Source of the DNA: Zeus faber
Taxonomy: Eukaryota; Chordata; Actinopteri; Zeiformes; Zeidae
Length of the DNA: 64,000 nucleotides
Assembly (NCBI GenBank): GCA_960531495.1
Contig: OY482846.1
Span: 35,570,565 to 35,634,564 of the forward strand
Direction: 5' to 3'
The translations under genes and the position numbers were made by a program. Position 1 is the first letter of the stretch. Each line of letters opens with the position of its first letter. Shown here in pieces: positions 36,518 through 62,810 of the stretch. The notes beneath the pieces were generated by a model. The model was not told the origin of the DNA. It made no database searches and saw nothing but the letters and a program-made list of their open reading frames with translations.

Positions 36518-37100
36518 TTTGGAGTCAGATTCTCTGTAGAATTAACCAATTCCTTGTTTTGCCGTTAAAAGGGGGTTTAAGGAACCGATAGTTTAGTATT
36601 TTCTACAGTATTCTCCAAGGCGTAGCCTCCTTTACTCAAACTGAAATCACAGCCAAATAAATCTCAGTCAAGTGGCAAGTCACCAGCTGAAACGGAGCCA
36701 TTTGAGCCCAAATCCCAAATCCAGACACACTTAAAAAAGTAGAAGGCAAGAATCCAAATCTTTGGAGATCCACTGTTGCTGAATCCGACGTCAAATCAAC
36801 TTTTTCCCGGTTTTTACTATTATTTTTTCATCTATAAGGTTAAGGAAGAGAGCGGCACGCTGTCGAGCGTCTGGCATGCTCAGCCCACTGGTCATTCAAC
36901 CGGATGAAAGCTCACCGTCACAGGGCTTGTGCAACCGACACACACAAACACACACACACATACACAAATAGGGCAATAACAAACATCCCCCCCTCCCTCC
37001 CACCAGCTCCGCTTTAAACTAAAACACACACACACACACACAGACATAGACACAAACACACACACAGACACACACACACGCAAAAGAAAGGACGAGCGCT
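36518..37100 (-). promoter_or_regulatory. presumed gyg2 5' UTR and promoter interval
   Basis: Interval between the gyg2 start codon and the putative cd99 polyadenylation site. It contains CA-rich microsatellite at about 36940-37080. No TATA box or other definite element could be assigned, and a possible extra acceptor (TTAATTCTACAG) lies about 15 bases upstream of the ATG. Confidence 0.3.
36940..37080. repeat. interrupted CA microsatellite
   Basis: Two CA-rich blocks separated by about 60 bases. Confidence 0.85.
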
Positions 37101-37126
37101 GAAACGCCAGTAAACTGTACAACACT

Positions 37127-37132
37127 TTTATT
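37127..37132 (-). terminator. candidate distal cd99 polyadenylation signal (AATAAA)
   Basis: On the minus strand GGAATAAAAG is followed by TGTTGTACAG, a canonical hexamer with a GU-rich follower. It lies 2.3 kb beyond the cd99 stop, so the 3' UTR would include two LINE tails. A nearer signal may have been missed. Confidence 0.35.
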
Positions 37133-37559
37133 CCACACATGTACAACCCGCACTGGGCAATCCACTCCACTCCACTCTGATATGGGTCACAGATACAGGA
37201 ACAATGACATTGTTGACGAAAGAAAACTTTCATCCGATCAGAAAAAGCAACAGGCACTCGGGTGCTGTAACGAGACGGTCGAATCAAAAAAAACTAAACA
37301 AACGAAACTAAACGCCCGCGTGGCGTCACGAGCGCAGGTCGTGGGAGGTGAGACGCCCCCCACGGCATCCACCCACCAAGTATTTACAACCACAAATGGG
37401 GGCGTGTATCTTGTTTTTGGTTATTCGACGTCTTTTGCGTTTTCGCGTACACCTCTCCAGTAAGGCAGGAAGAATACAGGGGTTGGCCCATGAGGCAACT
37501 GAGGTCATTAATGTCCACAAGGGAAAAATAAACAACTTTTTAAAATAGGGGATGATTGT

Positions 37560-37735
37560 GGCTCCGCCCCTCGCGAGTGCCTCGTGTCGATTACGCACAT
37601 TTTAGTATTTTTACAGCTTATTGTGCGTAATCTCTGGGTGCGTTGCAATGATATTTCTCTGCATATATGTATGAACTTATGTATATGTATGTGACAAATA
37701 AACCTCCTGAATCCTGAATCTTGAAGTTTTGTAGT
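37560..37735 (+). mobile_element. LINE 3' tail fragment
   Basis: Shares with 38480-38670, 52800-52925 and 54590-54695 the ending GTATGTGACAAATAAACCTC followed by short TGAATC repeats, and the upstream TGCGTTGCAATGATATTTC. It is a 5'-truncated copy of one non-LTR family. Confidence 0.7.
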
Positions 37736-37999
37736 ACAAGTATGGGCCCTGAAATGGAGGCGCCGCCCGGGGAACTTTTTCCCCAGGGGCCCCTGCCATG
37801 GACTGTGATGTGGGAGCAAACGGCGTTACACACACATGCACTGCAACCCTGAAATGATCCGGACATTACCAGGATGAGCTGTGTGTGTGAACGCACAAAT
37901 ATCTGAATCATTTGACCCGGACTTTACCCAGCCAGCACCTGTGTACAAAGTCTGTGTAATGTCCGATTGAGCGGTATGTGTGAACAGAGCAGGTGATTG

Positions 38000-38335
38000 T
38001 CCGGAGCATTCACAGGTGAGCGAGTGGGCGTGCCACTCCTGTCAGCTAATAACAGGAAACTGAGGCTACAATTTGCACAGGCTCACCAAAAATGGACAAT
38101 TGAAGATTGGAAAACGTTGCTGCAACATTTAGATGGTAGGGTCAGAATTTAGCGTAAAGAACTGAAAGCATGGATCAATCCTGCCTTGAGGGTTAGGGTT
38201 AGGGTTCACACTGGTGGTGTAATGGTGTGGAGGATATTTTCTTGGCACACTTTGGGTCCCTTAGTACCAACTGAGCATGGTTTAAAGGCCACAGCATACC
38301 GGAGTATTGTAGCTGATTGTGTTTTCTTCAAGTAT
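38000..38335 (+). mobile_element. Tc1-like DNA transposon fragment, degraded
   Basis: Conceptual reading gives Tc1/mariner transposase words such as QAHQKWTIEDWK and, after a break, WCNGVEDIFLAHFGSL. Stops and frame changes are present, so it is not active. A short TTAGGG triplet run (about 38190-38208) lies inside it. Confidence 0.65.
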
Positions 38336-38479
38336 GTTTTCCTTGCACTGCATTCTCTGTCTGGTTGTAAGATTAAATAATGTAATGCTATTTAAAATTA
38401 CTTTTAGGAGGATTTAAATGTATATTTAATACAACACAGTCAATTAATTCTATTATATAATTATAGGACCCAGAATCGC

Positions 38480-38670
38480 GATTGTGGCGCCTCCCCTTGC
38501 GGCTGCCTGCGCGAGCACCTTGTGTTGATTACGCACATTTTGGTATTTTTTAGTATTTATAGAGCTTATTGTGAGTAATCACCGGGTGTCATGACATTTC
38601 ACTGCATATACTGTATGTATGAACGTATGTATATGTATGTGACAAATAATCTCTTGAACTTGAACTTGAA
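38480..38670 (+). mobile_element. LINE 3' tail fragment
   Basis: Second copy of the family ending GTATGTGACAAATAATCTCT and TTGAACTTGAA. Confidence 0.7.
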
Positions 38671-39406
38671 GTACTCACTGTTGGTTGCTGAATACTGATG
38701 TCAGTACAGAAAACGGTCACCGGTGTTGGATACAAACATCGGTAACATAGCAGGGTTATAAGAGTTTTGGCCAATTAGACCAATCTGTATTTACTTGAAA
38801 GGGACCTCCTCTGCGTCAAGGTCGTTACCGCGACAAAACACAAAAAAAAAACAACATAAAAAGCATCAATTGAAACACAAACTAGAGTCAACATCCCCAA
38901 AATGTTCGATATATATGTATAAAGTTAAAGGTAATTACAAATAATAAACCCACATGTTTGATAAAAAGCGTTTAACTACATCCTTCTCATGGAGTTGTAT
39001 ATGAATATGACTTCTTAAAGCGTCTTAAAACATGGATCACGGGTAAGATCGAGAGGCGAAGGAAGCGTTTCCGCCGAGCACTTTAAACTGTAAAATCTAA
39101 AAGGCGTGTCGGGGAAAGACCTTTGTGGAAAGCATGATGCAAGCGGTTACGGGATTGAGATTAGGGCGTGTAACATCTGACAAAGGCAGGGGGATCAGAA
39201 TCGGCACTACGGGTTATCTGCGATTTTCGGTTTTAGGTCAAACGCGGGGTTACCGTGTTGGGCTTGAAATCTGTCCGTCGTTTTAACGATGCGGGAGGCA
39301 ATGAAACTCGGGGAAATGGAACAACACGAGAACGGCACTCGCTGGTCTGACGTGGATTTTGTAAGGCGACAGATGTCGGTGGGAGAGGTCTGCGGCGTCT
39401 GTGCCC

Positions 39407-56215
<16,809 letters not shown>

Positions 56216-56560
56216 GCTGGCTTTGGTTTTTTTGTCGGGGGTTGGGGGGGGGGCGGTGGCGGTGGGGGTTTGGCGCAACTTAACGCGGTGACTGAGCCTG
56301 CAAACCGAGTTACCGGTGCCTCCCCGTCCGATCGAAGTCGTCTGCTACGTGCCCAGCGGTCTCGCTTGTCGACTGGGGCAGAAGCGGCACCGGGGCTCGG
56401 TGTCTAGTTACATGCGCGTTACAACTTTCCTCTGGAACTTCAGACGCGCCCCGCACGGGTGTGGCTGCGCCGGGACGGGGGGGGGGGGGGGGGGGGGGGC
56501 TTACTGCGCCTGCGTGTTGTTCCGCAGCCATACATACCAACAAACACACACGTGAAGATA
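56216..56560 (-). promoter_or_regulatory. cd99 5' UTR and probable promoter
   Basis: GC-rich stretch upstream of the cd99 start codon, with several CpGs, a run of about 24 G (C on the gene's strand) at 56477-56500, and ACTGCGCCTGCGTG near 56505, which resembles an NRF1-type GC palindrome. The transcription start cannot be fixed. Confidence 0.4.
56477..56500. repeat. poly-G run
   Basis: About 24 consecutive G residues on the plus strand. Confidence 0.9.
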
Positions 56561-56671
56561 TATATATATATATATATATATATTTATTTTTTATTATTAT
56601 CATTTTTTTTTTTTACTAATTTGAAAATGTTGAGCTCTGAAGTACACACACGGCAACGACGCGAATATAGA

Positions 56672-56713
<42 letters not shown>

Positions 56714-57440
56714 GTCATCAAGGCGAAGATCGATAATACTGTAGCGCTGCAATATATAATACTAATTTAAAAAAACAACAACCTCAACAACGCAATTATA
56801 GATACAAAAACACTTTAACGACGCTAAGAAAAAAAACCCCACTTACTCCACGCGAGTATAGATTAAAAAAAATTTACAAAAAAAACAACTTTATTTATTA
56901 TTTATTAAATATATTTTATAATTTATATAAAATACATTTATAATATAAAAAAATTATAATATAATTTATTAATATGTATTTATAAATGTATTTAAAAAGC
57001 GAATAAATGGAGATTACATTAACGGGAATAGATGAAAAAAAGACCATATAACACACTCGATTTTTTGTATTTTGATTTTATTACTTCCATTCACGATTCA
57101 TGATCCAGATTGACTTTAAAAGGGTAGGTCCCTATAACTTAGCCGTGCACCCAGGGGTGTGTTTCACTGAGCGAAGTGTGCCATCTAGCGTAGGGCAGAG
57201 TGATCTGTTGACCCATTCGGACTTTTTTGTTGATTGATCGATATTCAATGCAATCGATCGGAACGTGTGGGGATTTGCCTGTGGTTCCCCCCAAAAAAAG
57301 TGCGCCCCTCCCCCCCCACACACACACACACATTCATGTTTTGGGGGGTGGTGGGGGCAATGCATTTCACACATGACTTTATGAATTAAATGATAACCTG
57401 TTGAAATTATTATTCGCCAATCAACATCTTTTTTTTTGTG
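56560..57440. other. cd99/micropeptide spacer
   Basis: AT-rich with TA (56560-56582) and AAT (56672-56705) microsatellites. No coding signal recognised; an upstream non-coding exon of the micropeptide gene may lie here but could not be located. Confidence 0.4.
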
Positions 57441-57497
57441 GCGCCTTATCGGTTTAAACCGTATCAGACCTCAGACGGACCAGCACCAGTGCGGACA

Positions 57498-57567
<70 letters not shown>

Positions 57568-57569
57568 CG

Positions 57570-57594
<25 letters not shown>
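57498..57594. repeat. CA tract followed by TG tract (inverted repeat)
   Basis: About 34 CA units, the spacer CTCGG, then about 12 TG units, continuing as TG/CG-rich DNA to about 57645. The two arms are complementary and could fold into a hairpin of about 24 bp. Confidence 0.95.
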
Positions 57595-57604
<10 letters not shown>

Positions 57605-57685
57605 CGCGTGCGTGAGTGCGCGCGTGTGCGTGTGTGCGTGTGTGTCTCCCCTTCCTCCATTCATCCCCAGCAGCAGCAGGGCAGC

Positions 57686-57814
57686 ATGCACTCCTTCATA
57701 TCTCCAGTGTCCAAGGCGATCCTGGTGGCTCTGTTCATCTTCGCCATCCTGCTCATCCTCTACGTGATCCTGTGGTACATCTGCCGCGACGTGGACTGCG
57801 ATCACGGCATCTGA
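57686..57814 (+). CDS. 42-residue single-pass membrane micropeptide, unrecognised
   Basis: Reads MHSFISPVSKAILVALFIFA at its start and ends WYICRDVDCDHGI before TGA. About 22 hydrophobic residues (10-32) form one transmembrane segment, followed by a short acidic tail with two cysteines. The ATG has A at -3. A convincing acceptor (pyrimidine-rich stretch ending CCCCAG) ends at 57670, 15 bases upstream, so this is probably the second exon of a gene with a non-coding first exon. The plus strand matches dhrsx and is divergent from cd99. It is not sarcolipin, phospholamban, myoregulin or another micropeptide I know. Protein-like composition inside simple-sequence DNA argues for a real gene, but conservation was not tested. 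Confidence 0.6.
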   Translation: MHSFISPVSKAILVALFIFAILLILYVILWYICRDVDCDHGI

Positions 57815-57869
57815 TCCGTCCGCCCGCGAGGACCGAGGAGATCCCCGACGCTCCGCGTGCGTGCGTGGA

Positions 57870-57945
57870 GCGGGGGAGAGACAGACAGAGAGAGAGAGAG
57901 ACAGAGAGGGGGAAGAGAGAGAGAGGGAGAGGGAGAGGGAGACGG
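57870..57945. repeat. purine-rich GA/GGGA repeat
   Basis: Degenerate GAGA/GGGA stretch just after the micropeptide stop, probably in its 3' UTR. Confidence 0.75.
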
Positions 57946-58103
57946 GTGACCCTCGTCCGTGCCACGCGCCTTAAGGTGACCCTCTATACCTGCATGGGGT
58001 GTGCGTGGGTGCTGTGTGTCGGTGTGGTACCGGTCGGACTGAGTCGGCTCCAGTGCAACGTGTTGCACACACTGGAGACCCCAGTCCGATTTTGCATGCA
58101 ATC

Positions 58104-58107
<4 letters not shown>

Positions 58108-58142
<35 letters not shown>
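58108..58142. repeat. TA microsatellite
   Basis: About 17 TA units, followed by T-rich and G-rich runs (58160-58211) and an AGT trinucleotide repeat (about 58250-58276). Confidence 0.9.
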
Positions 58143-58146
<4 letters not shown>

Positions 58147-58279
58147 ATATATATTTTTTTATGACTGGCGTGTTTTTTTTTGTTTTTTTTTTTTTTGGGG
58201 GGGGGGGGGGGATTTTTAAGTTTATTTATGACCCTGTTTAGATTTCGAAGTAATAGTAGTAGTAGTAGTAGTAGTAATG

Positions 58280-59510
58280 TTTTAAATCATTTTTTATTAT
58301 AATATACATAAATACATATACATGTACTTTGTTTCATAAATTAAATAGTATGATATCAAAGAAATCCGATTTAATGTTATATTGTAATATTACAGATAAG
58401 TAAAATACAAGTGTTTGATTTCATGGTGAAATATTATAAAAACGTCAGAATGTATACAACTTTGATATAAATTAAATATAAATATGGTATTTCAGAAATA
58501 CAATATTTCAGAAATGAAATATTATGGTAACTACAAATTTATTATACTGTGAATTGGGAGTTCACTCTGCATTATTATCCTGAGGGTGAACCTCACCTCA
58601 CACCTCGGAGTAGGACTCTGTTTTGGACTAAACTGATGTCAAAAGTTGCATCTTCTTCTGTATATCGTGCTCAGCTGTCATTGCGATGTGATGATTTGTT
58701 CTTTCGTGATTGATCGATTGTAATCTATAACCTTCATAAAACCACAAACAAACATTGGCTCATCCATGATTTTTTTTTTTTTTTCGTTTAATTAGTATTA
58801 AAGCGTGGATGTCCGTCTATCCATCCATCAGTCCGGATCAGAGTGTCGCTGTTAACACCTTTTCTCAGTTAAACAGTAATTCAGAAGCCTTCGGCTCACT
58901 TTGACACCGGGCCCTGACGTGACCTTTCTACTACCCAGCGACATCCCAGAGAACAGATTTATTTTTGCCCCTGTTGGGTGAGCAGTGGCATTTCAGTTCC
59001 GTAAGTGCAGTCAGAGGGGGGTGGAGCCCCCCCAACTGGTGTCCAAAAGTCATGTAAAACGATATTAAAGGATTGCGTAAAAGCATCAAAAATTGTATTC
59101 TATTTATTCTATTCTTTTTAATTCTATTTCTAAAAATTATATATTTTTATATCTATTCTTACCTCATCAAACCCGTTGGCTAAATCAAGCTCTGGGATGC
59201 CCATGTACTCAAGTCTTCTTTTGAGAAAAAGCCGGCAATTTGAGCTGAAACAGCTTTGGTGAATTGGCTAATAAGTAGGCTTTACATACGTCTTGTAAAA
59301 CTTGAATGTGATACGTACAAATAATTTCACGCTACCCCATGTCTTTGGCACAAGGAAGGCCGGATGGTCGACAGTAGAAAGGGAAGGGAGTGCGGTTGAT
59401 TGCACGTCTTCCCCATCCCACTTGCTAAAAACATGAGTGTTTTATACTAGGCAGAGCTATAGCGGGGCAAAATCCCCGGGAAATTCCGGACGCGTATGAA
59501 AGGATTAGTA
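58280..59510. other. spacer between the micropeptide and dhrsx, first part
   Basis: AT-rich non-coding DNA. An ATTAAA near 58340 could end the micropeptide mRNA. Nothing else recognised. Confidence 0.4.
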
Positions 59511-59519
59511 ACACGGGGA

Positions 59520-59735
59520 GGCAGCGAGGACTTCTTCTTCCTCCTCTTTGGGCTGCTCCCGTTAGGGGTCGCCACAGCGGTTCATCTGCCTCCAACACCT
59601 TCTGTTCTGCGCATCTTCCTCCCTTACACCAAGCGCCTGCATGTCCTCCCTCACCACATCCATAAACCTTCTCTTTGGCCTTCCTCTTTTCCTCTCGCCT
59701 GGCAGCTCCATCCTCAGCATCCCGGGGGCAGCGGG
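59520..59735 (-). mobile_element. fragment of a dispersed teleost LINE-like repeat
   Basis: The stretch from CTTCTTCTTCCTCCTCTTTG through TTAGGGGTCGCCACAGCGG to CGCCTGGCAGCTCCATCCTC has the wording of a very common fish repeat, usually assigned to RTE-type LINEs. Recognised from memory; the strand is a guess. Confidence 0.45.
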
Positions 59736-59739
59736 GACT

Positions 59740-61030
59740 ACTTGTTAGGAAATGCCGGGAATTCGTAGTCAACCTCTGGGGAGAAAACTCCAAATTTTCG
59801 ACCAGGGAAACGCCTGGGAAATTCCACGTCCAAGAATAGTGATGCTTGGAACATAGACATGAAATGAAGTCTCATGCCTTATTGTGTATAAATTGCATAC
59901 GATCGAGTAGACGTTTTTGAGGCCACCCTACTGGCTGAGAATCAGATGGATGTGTCAGATTTTCTTTGGAGGGTGCAGCCCAAAGAGACTTTGAGGGTGT
60001 TTCTGTGATCTCCCAGCTTTACTCAGGGGTTAGCAGGCTTTGACTGGCAGCGGGATGTATTTCTCTGAAATGAGAGGGGGAGTCTCTGGTGCCCAGAGCA
60101 TTCTATCGCTTTTGGGAGTGTTCTTAAGATTCAAGAGTTTTTCTGTTTTTAATTTTAGATGCAAGGGCTTTTTGGACTTTTTTTTTTATGAGCTGTCAAG
60201 TGCTGGAAATTTTAAGTGGAAATTCATAAGATTAGTTCATTAAAAAAAATCCCATATTTGATATTCATCCCATATTTATTTAGCTTGCATTTAATGGGAA
60301 ACAGTCATTCATTGTGTTTGCTTTATGTATGTGCTCCTCCAAATGCTGTTTCCATTGTTGGTGGTGGGGTCTGCCTTTCCCAGACAAGAAATCACTGATC
60401 GGGCATGCAAAAATGTAAAAGGTATTCCGTGGTGAATTTGATCAACCAATTAGTGATTTGTGGTCAGTATACTATCCATATGGATGAACATTCACAACAA
60501 CAGAACAGCACCCTTGGATGGAAAAAAGAACAAATCAAGCAATCAGAAGGAAACTAAGTTTTGGAAAACTCTACGCAGAGTGTACGTTTTAGAGCACCCT
60601 ATAGCTGTGTAGAGAGAGAAATTATTAAATGAAACCACTGATTTTCATCTAGTCAAATTAAGCTTTACATCACAGTCATCGTGATCGCATGATGATGGGT
60701 TGGCAGCCAAACCGTGGCGTGCTCATCTCTAACTCCAAACAATAAAAACATTGTTGATCTGATGACACAAGTTAGATACAGTAGCTGGCATAACATAATA
60801 TGTGCGTTTCATAGTCTTTTCTTTCTGTCGTGTACAAATTTAAATTGTGACCAAATACAAAGGCCTTATTTTCCATCAGTTGCACTTTTGGACATGCTGG
60901 GGGTGGGAGTCTGGGACATGATGGTGGTGGGAGCATGTATCGATTCATACACACATTCCTGCCGCGGGGTGGTTAGGCATCACCTGACCCACAATTAAGC
61001 AAAAACGTCAGAAACAGGCACAAGAAAAAG
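59740..61030. other. spacer, second part
   Basis: Non-coding DNA, nothing recognised. Confidence 0.4.
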
Positions 61031-61034
61031 GCTT

Positions 61035-61290
61035 CTGGGACTGGTGTGCATGTTCCAGGTGCCCTTGTGATTGGGTGCGCCCCCTGCCAGCTTGGCTGGG
61101 GTCTCGGCGGCTTGCCCCGCCTGCCCACTGGGATTGTGGGGTTGCTCGCCGGCCGCTCTCTGTGGGCCTTCGGGAGGCGGCTTGCCAACCCGCTTACTTG
61201 TTTGAGATCGGAGCTTTTCGGCAGGTTCGGGATTCCTCTGCGGCTGCAGGGCTTTGGGCTTGGGATGTTTTTGCAGCTGCAGGTCTCATG
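61035..61290. repeat. GC-rich segment, probably a dispersed repeat
   Basis: Abruptly GC-rich block in AT-rich DNA (CAGGTGCCCTTGTGATTGGG to CTTTGGGCTTGGGATGTTTT). It resembles a repeat I have seen in many fish loci but cannot classify. The open frame through it (61046-61543) runs into a CA microsatellite and is not convincing as a gene. Confidence 0.4.
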
Positions 61291-61390
61291 TGTGTCCACT
61301 GAGCTTTTCTGCCGCGGATACTGTTCTGACTCCATACCCCAGCACCGACTGAGGCGTACTTCCCATACAAATTCTGGTGAATACATCAAG

Positions 61391-61452
61391 CACACACACA
61401 CACACACACACGCACACACACACACACACACACATAGACACACGCACACACA
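61391..61452. repeat. CA microsatellite
   Basis: About 20 CA units with GCAC and TAGA interruptions. Confidence 0.9.
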
Positions 61453-61459
61453 CAGAGAC

Positions 61460-62510
61460 ATTTGTGCATACTCGCATACACTTTTCAGCATCCTCCTGAT
61501 AGTTTATTTTTTTCCTATATTAGTCATGGATAATAATAAGTAAGGATTATGTAACAGTCCTGATCCCATTTTCTTACTTCACTGTGTTTTGTCGATTTGT
61601 GTTTGGTCTTTGTTTTTCTGTGTTTTACTTGTGGCGATTTCTTGAGACCTCAACCAATTGATTGTGCCGATGTTGGACTTCCCTAACACATGACAAAATG
61701 TCAACGGGGGCATAAGGGAATTTTTGGCATGTAAAAAAACAAGAACTTGTAGTTGTAGCAAAATGTAATGGGAATGAGGGAAAAGAGACAAATTATTATC
61801 TTTGACACGAATACACTTTTACCATTATCTGTTTGTTGTATTCAACTGTGTTTCCATCAAGACCCCTATAGTGGGTTGTATGTTCAAAGGTGACAAATGT
61901 AAAGAAACAAACATTTTCAGGATTGTCTTTCTTTGAAAAACATTTTTTTTTTTAACCACCAGAGCTGGGGAAATCATTCAAAAGTTATTTTGATGTAAGA
62001 CAAGTATTTTGGAACTATGAGGCAGTTATTTCTAAATCAATGTGATCAAAATTCTGAATGGAATCTGTTAAGAAACCAGATCATTTAGGTCCACTATTTT
62101 TCAACCCTTGCCCTATTAAAATGTTGGTTCGCAAAATTGATCTGCCATAGCACAACCTTGCTGAACACATTTGACTCTATATTAGTGAGAAATGTACCCC
62201 TCTGCTGCGGCTTCTCACTGTGCTTAAGGGACCATGCCGAGTTTTAGCCCTTTTACAATTAAACACATACATTTTGCGTTGTCCGTAACCGTTTTCCTGA
62301 TAGCTCACATTTATTTTTATTTTTAATATAGTCTATTTTGGGGTTTTGGAATAAATAGATGAACAGATGGATCGATACTTCATTCATCCATGACTGCGTG
62401 ACTGCTTCAGAGCAGCGCACATCAAAACGGGCATTCATTAATAAAAAAAAGTGAAACATTATAAACATGAAAAGATGTTTTATTTCATATAAGATTGTTT
62501 TAGATTTAGA
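61460..62510. other. spacer upstream of dhrsx
   Basis: AT-rich, no feature recognised. Confidence 0.45.
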
Positions 62511-62514
62511 GTAT

Positions 62515-62710
62515 GGATGAGTATATAAGATTCCAATTCAGGGACTCCCGCCCCAACTCCGACAAAACGGGTGGGGCTAAATATTCGCGACTCGCAACCG
62601 CGTTAATCCAACTCATATTTAAGGAAAGTGTCCGGCAGCGCGGAACTTACAGTTCTCGTCGCACCGCCGGCGGGGGAAGACTTAGTGTGCTGCACGCAGA
62701 CGGAAACAGA
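62515..62710 (+). promoter_or_regulatory. dhrsx 5' UTR and probable promoter
   Basis: Short GC-rich island with several CpGs (GACTCGCAACCGCG, GTCCGGCAGCGCGGAAC) immediately before the dhrsx start codon. A TATA-like CATATTTAAG lies about 100 bases upstream of the ATG. Start site not determined. Confidence 0.4.
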
Positions 62711-62810
62711 ATGTGGTTGCTAGCCGTGTTCCTGCCTCTGATGAGAGTCTACCTGTGTGGGATTAAAGTTCTCATTTATCAGCTGCTCAACAGATCCTTC
62801 ACCTTACCAG
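62711..62810 (+). CDS. dhrsx: dhrsx, coding exon 1 only (dehydrogenase/reductase X-linked)
   Basis: Codes 33 residues plus one base: MWLLAVFLPLMRVYLCGIKV at the start, then LIYQLLNRSFTLP. The donor is CCAG followed by GTCAGA at 62811. The hydrophobic N-terminus and RVYLCGIKVLIYQLL match the N-terminus of human DHRSX (RVYAVGAAVILAQLL, from memory). DHRSX is a short-chain dehydrogenase/reductase that acts at the endoplasmic reticulum, recently placed in dolichol synthesis from polyprenol. The Rossmann-fold exons lie beyond the window. The assignment rests on a short match plus synteny: DHRSX is the next recognised gene beyond CD99 in human, in the same relative orientation. Confidence 0.75.

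Noticed and set aside
61046-61543. 165-residue plus-strand frame as a gene
   Set aside because: The C-terminal half translates a CA microsatellite, the N-terminal half lies in a probable repeat, and there are no splice or domain signals.
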